From UBA2798 sp046289975 (GTDB lineage: Bacteria; Bacteroidota; Bacteroidia; Flavobacteriales_D; UBA2798): 37,278 nt of DNA. The first letter of the stretch is position 1; each line of letters opens with the position of its first letter. The position numbers and the translations under genes are program-made. The stretch covers positions 1-37,278 of the forward strand of contig JBKBUQ010000012.1 of the NCBI GenBank assembly GCA_046289975.1, read 5' to 3'. The notes beneath the pieces were generated by a model. That model worked only from the letters and a program-made list of their open reading frames with translations, was not told the DNA's origin and did no database searches. This document shows positions 14,447-23,401 of the stretch, in pieces.

Positions 14447-16915
14447 ATGAAAAACAGGATTATTGCACTATTGATTCTGCTCTCACCGGCAGCAATGGCT
14501 CAAACAATTACAATTAGTGATCCCGATTATGATCAGGCGAACCCAATTACCTGTGCCAATTTTGACGATGGTTCGGTTCAGAATTTCTTCGATGCCGGTG
14601 GTGCGGGGGGGAATTATGGAAATAATCAGAATGAAGTCATTGTGATTTGTCCGGATATCAATGCCTTGGTTGGTAGTAAAGTAACTGTTGCTTTCGCAAT
14701 AAATGTTGGATTTACCTGGGATGTGTTGGCCGGTGATTTTGTTTCTGTTTTTGACGGAACTTCTACTGCTGCTCCTCTATTAGGAACACACAACAGTGTT
14801 ACAAATCCCAATGGTTTTACCTATACAGCAAGTTTTGCAAATCCTACAGGATGTTTAACTATTCAGTTTACTTCCGATGCATCAGGGACTGGAACAGGAT
14901 GGCAGGCGAATGTTTCTTGCGGTAATCCCCCTCAGCCATACGATCCGCATATTTTAGGATTTGTAAACGGGGTCGGACCCAATGCACTGAATCCTCTCGA
15001 TACAGGGTATATCGATATCTGTCTCGAAGATTCAGTAATGCTCGTTGCTGCGCCTGATTTCATGTTTTCATCTGAAAATAACCAGTTGAACTATGGTGTT
15101 CCCTTTGGTTATAGTCAGAACAATAACAACAGCACATTTCTGTGGAATTTTTCAGATGGTACTTCCCAAACCGGAGATACTGTTTGGTTTTCTCCGCCCA
15201 ACCGCTCCGGTTATCTGGTAACACTGCGAATTACCGATCCTGTTGGTTATATCCAGATCATGAAATGTAAGATCCGTGTTTCAACCATACCAAGTTTTGC
15301 CGGTACCATTCCTGTTGAAGACACGATATGCCTTGGCGAACAAACGTACCTTATTGGTGGTGTTACCGCTACTGATACCGTTGGTGTTTCTCCAACTGTG
15401 GGTGCTTTTGAGATCGGTGGAATTTTTGCAGGATTAACGTACCTGCCGGATGGTTCGGGGCAGAACTATACAACTTCTGTAACCATTTCCGATTTCCTTC
15501 CCGGTCAAACAATTACTTCTGCATCAGATATCGTTTCATTTTGCGTTACTATGGAGCATTCTTATTTGGGTGACCTTGAGATGGGACTAACCTGCCCGAA
15601 CGGAACCATGATCAACATCTTCAACAGTTTTGGCCCGGGTGGAATGTTTCCCGGCGGATTTAATGGTGGAGGTACTTTTCTTGGTGAAGCCGACGATACC
15701 GGAAACGGAACACCGGGTATTGGTTACGAATATTGCTTTGAAGACAATGCTCCCTGGATGACCTTAGGCCAGGAACGTGCAGCAGGTAATACCCAGAATC
15801 TTACAGCACCCCCAAGTCCTTCTGCCGGACAGACTATGCCTCCGGGGACGTACGATCCGGAAGTATCATTTGCAAGTTTTATTGGTTGCCCTATCAATGG
15901 AAACTGGACAATTACCATTCGTGATAATTTGGGTATCGATGACGGATATATTTTCGAGTGGGGAATCTTCTTTAATCCTGCAATTAACCCCAATACTGAA
16001 TTTTATTCTCCTTTGATTTCAACAGAAATGTGGCAGTCTAGCCCCGATATTATTTCAGGACAAGGTGATACTGCGATTATTGTGCGTCCTACTACTTCAG
16101 GCCCGCATTTCTATACGTTTCAGGTAACGGATAATTTTGGTTGTACTTATGATACTACAGTTCGTGTAATTGTTCTACCTGTACCAACCTTACCTGAGAG
16201 CGGACAAACTTGTGATCTCTTCTTTAACGTAACCGGAACAACAGCTCCCGGCGCAGTGAGTTGGTCAACCATTTCACAGCCATCCGGAAGTAATGTGAAT
16301 TATTCAAGCACAACAGCTTTGAATCCGACAATAACCGTTAACCAAACGGGTGAGTACCAGTTTGCAGTTACTGATGCTATTTGCAATTTTAGCGACACCA
16401 TTACGGTCTATTACCTTGAAGACCCGGCGCCAAGTTTGCCTGATGGAACAGTTTGTTCAGATGAGTTTTTTGTGCTAGATGCAACAGAACCGGGAAGTAC
16501 CTACCTATGGAGCACCGGCGAAACTACAGCAGTGATAACAGCTATGAGTGCGGTGCCCGGCCCGGTTGCATTTACTGTGGCAGTGTCCAATTTATGCGCA
16601 ACTATCGTTGATACTTCCATTGTGATGTTTGAAGATTGTAGTGTAATCATTCCTAATGTATTCTCACCAAATGGCGATGGTGAAAACGATAAGTTTGTAG
16701 TGGTTGGCCTTGAAAATAACCCGAATTCTGTTCTCGAAATTTACGATCGTTGGGGATTATTGGTTTATTCGAGTGATAATTACCAGAACAATTGGGATGG
16801 TAAACATTTCAAAAATGGCAAGCTGGTTAGCGACGGAACCTATTTCTATATCCTTAATATTACAAGGAAAGACAAGGTTTACTCAGGAACTGTTACAGTT
16901 CTCGGCGGAAAATGA
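14447..16915 (+). CDS. Type IX-secreted multidomain protein: CUB-like, PKD-like, P domain and type B sorting domain
   Basis: An 822-residue protein. Signal peptide at residues 1-18 (IIALLILLSPAAMAQ). Residues about 20-157 look like a CUB-type domain (GDFVSVFDGTSTAAPLLG...CLTIQFTSDASGTGTGW). Residues about 225-275 look PKD-like (FLWNFSDGTSQTGDTVWF). Residues about 360-510 match a proprotein-convertase P domain (TMEHSYLGDLEMGLTCPNGT ... INGNWTITIRDNLGIDDG). Ig-like segments follow. The C-terminal ~90 residues (from about 731) are a gliding-motility/CHU_C type B sorting domain (IPNVFSPNGDGENDKF ... IYDRWGLLVYSS ... DGTYFYILNI), which directs export by the type IX system to the cell surface or medium. 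No catalytic domain is seen, so an adhesive or binding role is likely but unproven. Confidence 0.88.
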   Translation: MKNRIIALLILLSPAAMAQTITISDPDYDQANPITCANFDDGSVQNFFDAGGAGGNYGNNQNEVIVICPDINALVGSKVTVAFAINVGFTWDVLAGDFVSVFDGTSTAAPLLGTHNSVTNPNGFTYTASFANPTGCLTIQFTSDASGTGTGWQANVSCGNPPQPYDPHILGFVNGVGPNALNPLDTGYIDICLEDSVMLVAAPDFMFSSENNQLNYGVPFGYSQNNNNSTFLWNFSDGTSQTGDTVWFSPPNRSGYLVTLRITDPVGYIQIMKCKIRVSTIPSFAGTIPVEDTICLGEQTYLIGGVTATDTVGVSPTVGAFEIGGIFAGLTYLPDGSGQNYTTSVTISDFLPGQTITSASDIVSFCVTMEHSYLGDLEMGLTCPNGTMINIFNSFGPGGMFPGGFNGGGTFLGEADDTGNGTPGIGYEYCFEDNAPWMTLGQERAAGNTQNLTAPPSPSAGQTMPPGTYDPEVSFASFIGCPINGNWTITIRDNLGIDDGYIFEWGIFFNPAINPNTEFYSPLISTEMWQSSPDIISGQGDTAIIVRPTTSGPHFYTFQVTDNFGCTYDTTVRVIVLPVPTLPESGQTCDLFFNVTGTTAPGAVSWSTISQPSGSNVNYSSTTALNPTITVNQTGEYQFAVTDAICNFSDTITVYYLEDPAPSLPDGTVCSDEFFVLDATEPGSTYLWSTGETTAVITAMSAVPGPVAFTVAVSNLCATIVDTSIVMFEDCSVIIPNVFSPNGDGENDKFVVVGLENNPNSVLEIYDRWGLLVYSSDNYQNNWDGKHFKNGKLVSDGTYFYILNITRKDKVYSGTVTVLGGK

Positions 16916-16924
16916 TAATTTCGC

Positions 16925-16941
16925 ACCTCATTCATTGAGGT
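16925..16941 (+). other. Short hairpin just before the ychF start
   Basis: Inverted repeat ACCTCA / TGAGGT (6 bp) with a 5-nt loop TTCAT, 6 nt before the ychF ATG. There is no T run, so it is not a standard terminator. A TAATTTCG box (16916-16923), 7 of 8 to TAnnTTTG, lies immediately upstream; if transcription starts there, the hairpin would form at the extreme 5' end of the mRNA. Confidence 0.3.
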
Positions 16942-16947
16942 TATATT

Positions 16948-18048
16948 ATGGGATTGAAATGTGGAATTGTGGGCTTACCAAATGTCGGTAAGTCCACATT
17001 GTTTAATTGCATATCGAGCGGAAAAGCACAAGCGGCTAATTTCCCTTTTTGCACAATTGAACCGAATATTGGGATGACCAATGTTCCAGATGAACGTTTG
17101 TACAAACTGGAAACACTTGTTAAACCTGAGCGTGTACTGCCTGCAACGGTTGAAATCGTCGATATTGCGGGTCTTGTTAAAGGAGCAAGCAAGGGCGAAG
17201 GATTGGGGAATCAGTTTCTTGCTAATATCCGTGAGACGGATGCCATTCTTCATGTTTTGCGTTGTTTTGAAGATGGCAATATAGTTCACGTTGATGGTTC
17301 GGTTAATCCTGTCCGTGATAAAGAGGTCATCGATACTGAATTGCAGCTGAAAGATCTGGAGTCGGTCGAAAAAGGAATGGCACGTGTGGAAAAACAGGCT
17401 AAAACCGGAAGCGATAAGGATGCCAAAAAGAAATTCGATCTGATGGTAGCTATTAAGGCACATCTTGAGCAAGGAAAGAACGTACGTAGCATGGAACTTT
17501 CGGCAGAAGATAAAGCCGCGATTGCTGATTTGCATTTACTTACGATTAAACCTGTTTTGTATGTATGCAATGTGGACGAAGCCTCGGTTAAATCAGGTAA
17601 TGCACATGTTGATGCTGTAAAGAATGCGGTTAAGGCGGAAGGTGCCCAAGTATGCATCATCACTGCAGCAATGGAATCGGAAATTGCTGCATTGGAAACC
17701 TTTGAAGAACGCAAGATGTTCCTTGATGAGTTAGGACTCGAAGAACCCGGAGTAAATAAGCTGATTCGCGCTGCCTATTCCCTGCTTGAACTGCAAACGT
17801 ATTTTACAGCAGGAGTGAAGGAAGTACGTGCATGGACCATTTACAAGGGCATGACAGCACCTCAGGCTGCTGGTGTAATTCACACCGATTTTGAAAAAGG
17901 TTTCATTCGCGCCGAAGTGATTCATTACGATGATTACATCAAATACGGTTCTGAAACTGCGTGTAAAGACGTTGGAAAACTGTCTGTTGAAGGAAAAGAA
18001 TACGTTGTGAAGGACGGTGATGTGATGCACTTCCGTTTCAACGTGTAA
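16948..18048 (+). CDS. ychF: Redox-regulated ribosome-binding ATPase YchF
   Basis: A 366-residue Obg-family P-loop protein. G1 is GLPNVGKST (residues 8-16). The G3 segment is DIAGLVKGASKGEGLGNQFL, and the G4 position reads NVDE in place of NKxD, the substitution typical of YchF that shifts preference to ATP. A coiled-coil insertion occupies about residues 125-190 and a TGS domain the C-terminal ~85 residues (TDFEKGFIRAEVI ... YVVKDGDVMHFRFNV). Length matches the family (about 363-366). It is followed after 12 nt by the TatD-like gene, probably as one operon ychF-tatD-tcdA. Confidence 0.97.
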   Translation: MGLKCGIVGLPNVGKSTLFNCISSGKAQAANFPFCTIEPNIGMTNVPDERLYKLETLVKPERVLPATVEIVDIAGLVKGASKGEGLGNQFLANIRETDAILHVLRCFEDGNIVHVDGSVNPVRDKEVIDTELQLKDLESVEKGMARVEKQAKTGSDKDAKKKFDLMVAIKAHLEQGKNVRSMELSAEDKAAIADLHLLTIKPVLYVCNVDEASVKSGNAHVDAVKNAVKAEGAQVCIITAAMESEIAALETFEERKMFLDELGLEEPGVNKLIRAAYSLLELQTYFTAGVKEVRAWTIYKGMTAPQAAGVIHTDFEKGFIRAEVIHYDDYIKYGSETACKDVGKLSVEGKEYVVKDGDVMHFRFNV

Positions 18049-18060
18049 GTTACTTTTCCG

Positions 18061-18738
18061 ATGATCAATTTGCATTCTCATCATTTCGATCCTTCGGCTG
18101 AGGTGGTGGTTATGCAGGCAGATAGTGATTCCCTGGTTCAACTTGCTGAACGATTTCCTGCTGCTTATTTTTCAATTGGAATTCATCCTTGGATTGTTGG
18201 CAAAGATGATGATGATGATGTTGTTCTCCTTGAAAAATTGGAAGCTTCCTTAAATAATCCTGATTTTAAATCGCGAATTATTGCTTTGGGCGAATGCGGT
18301 TTGGATAAGCTCAGAAACCAGGAAAACTATTCGCAACAGGAAGCTTGCTTTTGTGCACAGATCAAGCTCGCGGAAAAGCACGGATTACCATTGTTGATTC
18401 ACTGCGTTAAAGCGCATCAGGAATGCAGCGCACTATTATTAAAAGAGAAAGTTTCTGTACCTGTAGTATTTCACGGTTGGAATAACCGGGGAACATTATT
18501 GGCTCCTTTACTGCAAAACGGTTGGAATGTTTCATTTGGATCTGCTTTGCTCATTAAAAAATCGCAGGCCGGTCAACAAATTGTTACAATGCCTCATGAC
18601 CGGATTTTTCTGGAAACCGATGACAGCGATATTCCTATCGAAAAAATATACACTGCTGCGGAGAATCTGATGGGGATTTCTCATTCAGAACTTCAAAAAA
18701 TAATTGCAAGAAATTTTTCAAAATTCTGTCGCTTATGA
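18061..18738 (+). CDS. TatD-family metal-dependent hydrolase
   Basis: A 225-residue TIM-barrel amidohydrolase of the TatD family, members of which act as metal-dependent DNases. Candidate metal ligands are all present: the N-terminal HSH (His5, His7), Glu78 in GECGLD, His114 in LLIHCVKAH, His138 in VVFHGWN and Asp187 in LETDDSD. It is slightly short compared with typical TatD (about 255-260), mainly in the loops. A run of five Asp (residues 49-53, encoded by five GAT codons at 18205-18219) sits after the family segment GIHPW. Translation overlaps the downstream tcdA by 4 nt, indicating coupling. The exact substrate is not known. Confidence 0.88.
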   Translation: MINLHSHHFDPSAEVVVMQADSDSLVQLAERFPAAYFSIGIHPWIVGKDDDDDVVLLEKLEASLNNPDFKSRIIALGECGLDKLRNQENYSQQEACFCAQIKLAEKHGLPLLIHCVKAHQECSALLLKEKVSVPVVFHGWNNRGTLLAPLLQNGWNVSFGSALLIKKSQAGQQIVTMPHDRIFLETDDSDIPIEKIYTAAENLMGISHSELQKIIARNFSKFCRL

Positions 18739-19472
18739 AAGAGACTGCATGGTTGGGACGAACAAAACTTCTTATTGGTGATGAACGTCTGACGAAATTG
18801 ATGAACTCCAATGTATTGATTGTTGGTCTTGGAGGTGTTGGTTCCTTTGCTGCAGAGTTTATTGTTCGTGCGGGTGTAGGAAAAGTAACGATTTGCGATG
18901 GAGACATTGTTGATCCTACAAACAGAAATCGCCAATTACCTGCACTTTCCACAACGCATGGTGTCTCAAAGGCAGCATGGATGCAGGAACGTTTGCTGGC
19001 GATCAATCCGGAGTTGCAACTCACGGTTATCAATGAATTTTTGCGGATGCAACCAATGAAGGAATTGCTTTTTTCGCAGCGATACGATTATGTGATTGAT
19101 GCAATCGACTCCATTACTCCGAAAATTACATTGATCACAACTTGTTATCAGAACAATATTCCCATTATCTCTTCAATGGGTGCAGGAGGGAAGCTGGATC
19201 CAACACGTATTCGTGTAACCGATATTTCGAATACCTACAATTGCAAGCTCGCCCATTATGTGCGCAAACGATTACACCGTCAGAAAATTTACAAAGGTGT
19301 AAAAGCAGTATTCTCTTCCGAAAAAGCACCCGCAGGTTCATTGATGCTTACCGATGGGACAAATTTCAAAAAATCAGCATACGGAACAATGTCGTACTTA
19401 CCTGCTGCATTTGGTGGTGCCTGTGCTAGTGTTGTGGTTCGCGATTTGATTCAATGGAAAGAAACAGTCTGA
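18735..19472 (+). CDS. tcdA: tRNA threonylcarbamoyladenosine dehydratase (TcdA/YgdL-like, E1 superfamily)
   Basis: A 245-residue ThiF/MoeB-type ATP-dependent activating enzyme. The nucleotide-binding loop GLGGVGSFAAEFIVRAG is at residues 31-47, followed by DGDIVDPTNRNRQLPAL, with the N-R-N-R-Q residues that contact ATP. The spacing and the segment SSMGAGGKLDPTRIRVTDIS are typical of TcdA, which cyclises t6A37 of tRNA to ct6A. Zinc cysteines of MoeB/ThiF are absent, as in TcdA. Starts inside the end of the TatD-like gene (4-nt overlap). The stop is 3 nt from the stop of the convergent patatin gene. Confidence 0.88.
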   Translation: MKETAWLGRTKLLIGDERLTKLMNSNVLIVGLGGVGSFAAEFIVRAGVGKVTICDGDIVDPTNRNRQLPALSTTHGVSKAAWMQERLLAINPELQLTVINEFLRMQPMKELLFSQRYDYVIDAIDSITPKITLITTCYQNNIPIISSMGAGGKLDPTRIRVTDISNTYNCKLAHYVRKRLHRQKIYKGVKAVFSSEKAPAGSLMLTDGTNFKKSAYGTMSYLPAAFGGACASVVVRDLIQWKETV

Positions 19473-19475
19473 TGC

Positions 19476-21767
19476 CTATTTAATGGCATGACGTGGGAAA
19501 ATGATATAACCCATGTTAAACAATAACGAAAACGGACGATCCTGATCGGGATAATAATTGAAACTTACAGATGCCGGCCCGAATGGACTATGATATACAA
19601 TTGCTGTTGAAACAATGAGGTATCTTTTTTTCAGCAGTTCTCCATATTGTGCCTGATTGTCGGGACCCGATTCAATTCGGCTGAATGGCTGAAATGCGTA
19701 CGCTTCTAATCTCCAGTCAATATTTTTCTTTATATGGAAAATGATCTGATGTCCCGCTGCAACATATTGAAAAGCCCTAAGGTTTGAAATGAAAAGTGTT
19801 TTGCTTTCGGGAATGGGATGATAATAAGGAGCGGATAAAATAGTTGCAGTATAGTTATTTAAAAAGGGTTGAATGGAATACACTCCTTCAAAATGAACGC
19901 CCAACCGGAACCAACCTTTTGATTTGTAGTAATTCTGGAATTCAGTCTTTAGATGAAACCATCGGTGGTAATTGTAGGTGGTATCGCGATTTAACGCCGT
20001 AGATCCGGGAATGGATCTTTCCCATGCGCTGATTCCTTTCGCTCCGATATAAAAATAAAGCCCTTCGTTGGCGTATTGTTTTTTGTTGAGCGTATTGATT
20101 TCGTAATATACACCAGGGGAAGCGGCATACAGTTTTGTTTGATCGGAAGTATCGATGGAAAGAAAACTTTGGGTTTGGTAGTAATCATCAATCAGCTCAG
20201 CATATTTTCCATTTACAACCAATTTTCCGCGGTTGCCTACCGGAAATCCCAGATTCAACCCGACCTGCTGTTCGGTTTGAATAATATATGAGGGTTTCAC
20301 ATCTTCGAAAAAGGTGGAAAAACTTTTAAAATAATTACGTCGCTGCAAAGTGAATTCAGGTTCGATATAAAAGGGAAGTTTAGTTGGTGGTTCGTAGCGA
20401 ATAGATCCATAACCTGCCGCATAAAATTTTCCAAACCACGATCTTCCTGTAACTGTCCAAGCCGATCGTCCGAGAAAATGAGCCTGTAGTCCGACATAAC
20501 CCGTATTGATCGGTCGTGATGAGAAATTGCCTCCGAATTCTACATTGAATTCTTTTTCTTTTTTGATTTCCAGTTTCAGACTGTATTTTCCGGTAGAGGG
20601 ATTGAAAAATGCTGTGGGATAAATTCCGGCAATATGATCATCGTTCCCAACTCTGAAATAGCGGGGTTTTAGTTTTTGCTCACTGAGGCTTTTTTCTTTA
20701 CGTTTTACAAGTGTTCGCTGCACAAACTGTTGCTGGTTTTTGGTAATACCTTCTACTTCGATCTGGTCAAACTCAAGCGGCGGACATTTTTTTCTGAATG
20801 CTTCCCTTCGTGCTAATATTTCTGAGGGATCAACTGTTCTTCCAACAACTTTTCGAATGGAGTCGATGTTTTTAATCGTTTCCCGGTATCCTGCATCAAT
20901 GGCTTCGCGTGCTGATGCAAAATCGAATGTGGAAATTCCGGATTGTGGTTGAATAATTATACCATTATCGCAACGCAGTTCAAAATCCTGCAGGGTTACG
21001 ATCATATTGCGGATCTGAGACATGAAATTGTCTTCGTCAGGCAGCGGTGTATTCCCGGAAACATTCGAACCAATCATGATATCCGGAAGAAAAACATCGT
21101 ACATCACATCAGCAGGGAAATTGTTGTAAAGACCTCCATCAAACAACAGACGACCATTTATTTTTATTGGTTTGATGTAAAATGGAAAAGACATGGATGC
21201 GCGAACAGCAGTGTGGAGTTGTCCGTTTGCAAAGACTACCGATTTTTTGTCGACAATATCACTGGCTACACAACGAAAGGGAACAAACAGACTATCGAAA
21301 TTATAACCCGCAGCTGCAGTCGCAGAGGAAAATCCGGTCATCATTTCATAATCCATCAGTGTGGGCGATACCAGGTTGGTGGGCAGGTAGGTCTGTTTGA
21401 GTGAATCTTTGGAGAGACGCAGAGAGACCATTCCCGATGAGGGATCAAACTGTTTGAAATAGTAAATGTATTGTGGTTCGATACGTCCTTCCGACATGCG
21501 CAGAAATTTTTCGGAGGTGACCATTGCTTCAATTTCTGCAGGTGAATAGCCGGCAGCATACATTCCCCCAACCAATGCACCTGCTGAGGTACCGGTGATA
21601 TAATCGATTGGAATCCCGTTTTCTTCCAGCGCTTTAAGTACACCAATATGCGCCATTCCGCTAGCTCCACCGCCGGAAAGGACCAGTCCTACTCTCTGAG
21701 CGCCAAGCGAACACGGCTGGCAGATGAGCCAGACAAGAAGTAAAATGAGGAGCCGAAATGGGTTCAC
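19476..21767 (-). CDS. Patatin-like phospholipase fused to an outer-membrane beta-barrel
   Basis: About 763 residues from a proposed GTG start at 21765-21767; an ATG at 21812 would add 15 residues. The GTG start places the signal peptide (PFRLLILLLVWLI...LGAQ) at the very N-terminus and lies 6 nt after a perfect -7 box, so I prefer it. The patatin domain covers residues about 25-240 with oxyanion loop SGGGASG, nucleophile Ser61 in GTSAG and Asp210 in FDGGLYNNFP, so the Ser-Asp dyad looks intact. A POTRA-like region follows (about 325-400), then a BamA/D15-type barrel to the C-terminus (VEFGGNFSSRPINTGYVGLQ ... FGPASVSFNYYPDQDRPFS). This is the PlpD-like arrangement of an autotransported phospholipase. 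Stops 3 nt from tcdA. Confidence 0.88.
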   Translation of the reverse strand: MNPFRLLILLLVWLICQPCSLGAQRVGLVLSGGGASGMAHIGVLKALEENGIPIDYITGTSAGALVGGMYAAGYSPAEIEAMVTSEKFLRMSEGRIEPQYIYYFKQFDPSSGMVSLRLSKDSLKQTYLPTNLVSPTLMDYEMMTGFSSATAAAGYNFDSLFVPFRCVASDIVDKKSVVFANGQLHTAVRASMSFPFYIKPIKINGRLLFDGGLYNNFPADVMYDVFLPDIMIGSNVSGNTPLPDEDNFMSQIRNMIVTLQDFELRCDNGIIIQPQSGISTFDFASAREAIDAGYRETIKNIDSIRKVVGRTVDPSEILARREAFRKKCPPLEFDQIEVEGITKNQQQFVQRTLVKRKEKSLSEQKLKPRYFRVGNDDHIAGIYPTAFFNPSTGKYSLKLEIKKEKEFNVEFGGNFSSRPINTGYVGLQAHFLGRSAWTVTGRSWFGKFYAAGYGSIRYEPPTKLPFYIEPEFTLQRRNYFKSFSTFFEDVKPSYIIQTEQQVGLNLGFPVGNRGKLVVNGKYAELIDDYYQTQSFLSIDTSDQTKLYAASPGVYYEINTLNKKQYANEGLYFYIGAKGISAWERSIPGSTALNRDTTYNYHRWFHLKTEFQNYYKSKGWFRLGVHFEGVYSIQPFLNNYTATILSAPYYHPIPESKTLFISNLRAFQYVAAGHQIIFHIKKNIDWRLEAYAFQPFSRIESGPDNQAQYGELLKKRYLIVSTAIVYHSPFGPASVSFNYYPDQDRPFSLLFNMGYIIFPRHAIK

Positions 21768-21773
21768 AGTGCC

Positions 21774-21781
21774 CAAAATTA
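21774..21781 (-). promoter_or_regulatory. Probable -7 promoter box of the patatin gene
   Basis: TAATTTTG on the minus strand is a perfect TAnnTTTG. Six bases separate it from the GTG at 21767. If it is used, the ATG at 21812 would lie upstream of the transcript and cannot be the start. Confidence 0.5.
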
Positions 21782-21791
21782 CGTCTTCCTG

Positions 21792-21803
21792 AGCGAATTC
21801 GCT
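21792..21803. promoter_or_regulatory. 12-bp perfect palindrome in the divergent patatin/DUF region, possible operator
   Basis: AGCGAATTCGCT reads identically on both strands. It lies between the divergent genes, near the -33 position of the proposed patatin promoter. A few perfect 12-bp palindromes are expected by chance in a window this size, so it rests on its location. Confidence 0.3.
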
Positions 21804-21838
21804 ATTTTCCATTATTTTAGCCCTTAAATTTTACAACA

Positions 21839-23401
21839 ATGACAGGTAAAGCATTCCGGATCATCTTCGCTTCAGCACTTCTTTTCCTGAATGCTTTTAT
21901 TTATTCGGTGGCTTTTTCACCCAATGAACCTGCTCATTTGCATTACATTCCTGCCGATGCCAAGGCGGTCATTTGCATGAATTCACGGAGTATTGCAGGG
22001 ACATTGTTGTACAACGTTTTCTTTCACGAAGAGCAGATTGTATCGCTGATGGAAGGCGATGATGAATCGGAGAAAATCGACTGGACTGCAAATTTGGATA
22101 ACGGTCTGCAGTTTCTTGGTCGCATTACGTTTGTGATCATGCAGGCACCAAGCGGTGAGCAGCTTTCTTTTATGATGGCCGATGTTGCCAGGATGAGTAA
22201 ACTGGAAAAATTCCTCAGCAAGCGGGAAGGAACAGCTGAAGATCTGGATCAGGCGGTACATTTTCATAGCGACGGCGCTATTTCCTTTGCATACAACAAT
22301 GAAGTAGCGCTGATTTTTACCGGATCAAAAGATCTGGCAGCAATTAAAAAAACAGCATTGCATGTGTTGCATCAGAAAAATCCATCTCCGCGCGATTGGA
22401 AAACCATTGCCGGTGAGGAAGATTTTATGATGGAATTGCATCCGGGAATTGAAAAGATGGATGATGCACCGGCGCTGAAAGGATTGCTCGGAAGTTTTAT
22501 TTCTTCGCTTCGTTTTAATGGTGTTTTTGGTGAGGACGGACTCGAAATGAAGTATGTGCTTTCAACTGATCCTTCTCTTTTGGCCAATGCTTCGGATGTG
22601 TTTGTTTTGCATGAGCACCAGAAAGAAATTCCTGTTGATCTGCTCGATGGGATATTTAACCTGCATCTAACTTTTGATCCCGATCGTTGGGTGGAATGGA
22701 TCGCTAAAGGCGATTTGCTCAATGTTCCCGATTCTCTCGAACGCAAACTGTATGGCGGATTGCGTTCAGGTTTAGGAGACAAGTTTGTGCTTGAAGTGGA
22801 TGGTGTGAGGATTGTTCGTTTTAGCGAAGACCAATTAACTCCACGCGACAAGAAAAAAGGAATCAGCTCTGTTCCGATTCCTGAATTCAAAGCAGCATTT
22901 GCATTGACAGATCCCGCTAAGATTCGCGATATGATGGATCAATTAGCAGTAGACACACTTATTCGCAAAGATTCTTCAGGATATTATTCTTTCTCTACTC
23001 CCTTTAATATGGATTACCATTTTATTGTTCAAGGGAATGTGTTGGCCATGAGTAATACCGATAGATACATCACAGATATTGATCCACTCTACAAAGGCTT
23101 TTCCAATTGGTTTTATTTTAATGCGAGCAATTTCATTAACGCAATTCCAATCGATTCTCCATTTGGTTTTATGATCAAAGGAGTTATGGAGGAGATTTCG
23201 ACTGTTCATTACGGATACGGGTATTCAGTTGGAACCAATGCTAATAATGTGAATTTCGACGGTAAAATCTTTTACAACGACAAAAAGAAACATTCACTGA
23301 TCGAAACCATCAGTTTTATGCGTGCAATCGCATCCATGTTTGTTGGATTTAAATCGCCTGCAGAAGAAGAGGAAGATATTACTTCCGACGAAGAGTATTA
23401 A
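21839..23401 (+). CDS. Exported protein of unknown function (DUF4836/DUF3352-like)
   Basis: A 520-residue protein with an N-terminal hydrophobic segment (IIFASALLFLNAFIYSVAF, residues 8-26), a signal peptide or anchor. The mature part begins LHYIPADAKAVICMNSRS, an opening that recalls the DUF3352/DUF4836 type of Bacteroidota exported proteins, in which the first strand reads PADAxxVxxxN. The remainder is alternating beta/alpha of repeated architecture without a catalytic motif I recognise. The tail is very acidic (AEEEEDITSDEEY). Divergent from the patatin gene, with a TAAATTTT box 6 nt before the ATG. Its last 23 bp overlap the end of the convergent BtuF-like gene. Family assignment is tentative; export is well supported. 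Confidence 0.6.
   Translation: MTGKAFRIIFASALLFLNAFIYSVAFSPNEPAHLHYIPADAKAVICMNSRSIAGTLLYNVFFHEEQIVSLMEGDDESEKIDWTANLDNGLQFLGRITFVIMQAPSGEQLSFMMADVARMSKLEKFLSKREGTAEDLDQAVHFHSDGAISFAYNNEVALIFTGSKDLAAIKKTALHVLHQKNPSPRDWKTIAGEEDFMMELHPGIEKMDDAPALKGLLGSFISSLRFNGVFGEDGLEMKYVLSTDPSLLANASDVFVLHEHQKEIPVDLLDGIFNLHLTFDPDRWVEWIAKGDLLNVPDSLERKLYGGLRSGLGDKFVLEVDGVRIVRFSEDQLTPRDKKKGISSVPIPEFKAAFALTDPAKIRDMMDQLAVDTLIRKDSSGYYSFSTPFNMDYHFIVQGNVLAMSNTDRYITDIDPLYKGFSNWFYFNASNFINAIPIDSPFGFMIKGVMEEISTVHYGYGYSVGTNANNVNFDGKIFYNDKKKHSLIETISFMRAIASMFVGFKSPAEEEEDITSDEEY

Noticed and set aside
19472..19489. ATGCC / GGCAT inverted repeat between tcdA and the patatin gene
   Set aside because: The stem is only 5 bp with an 8-nt loop and no T run, so it is not a convincing terminator.
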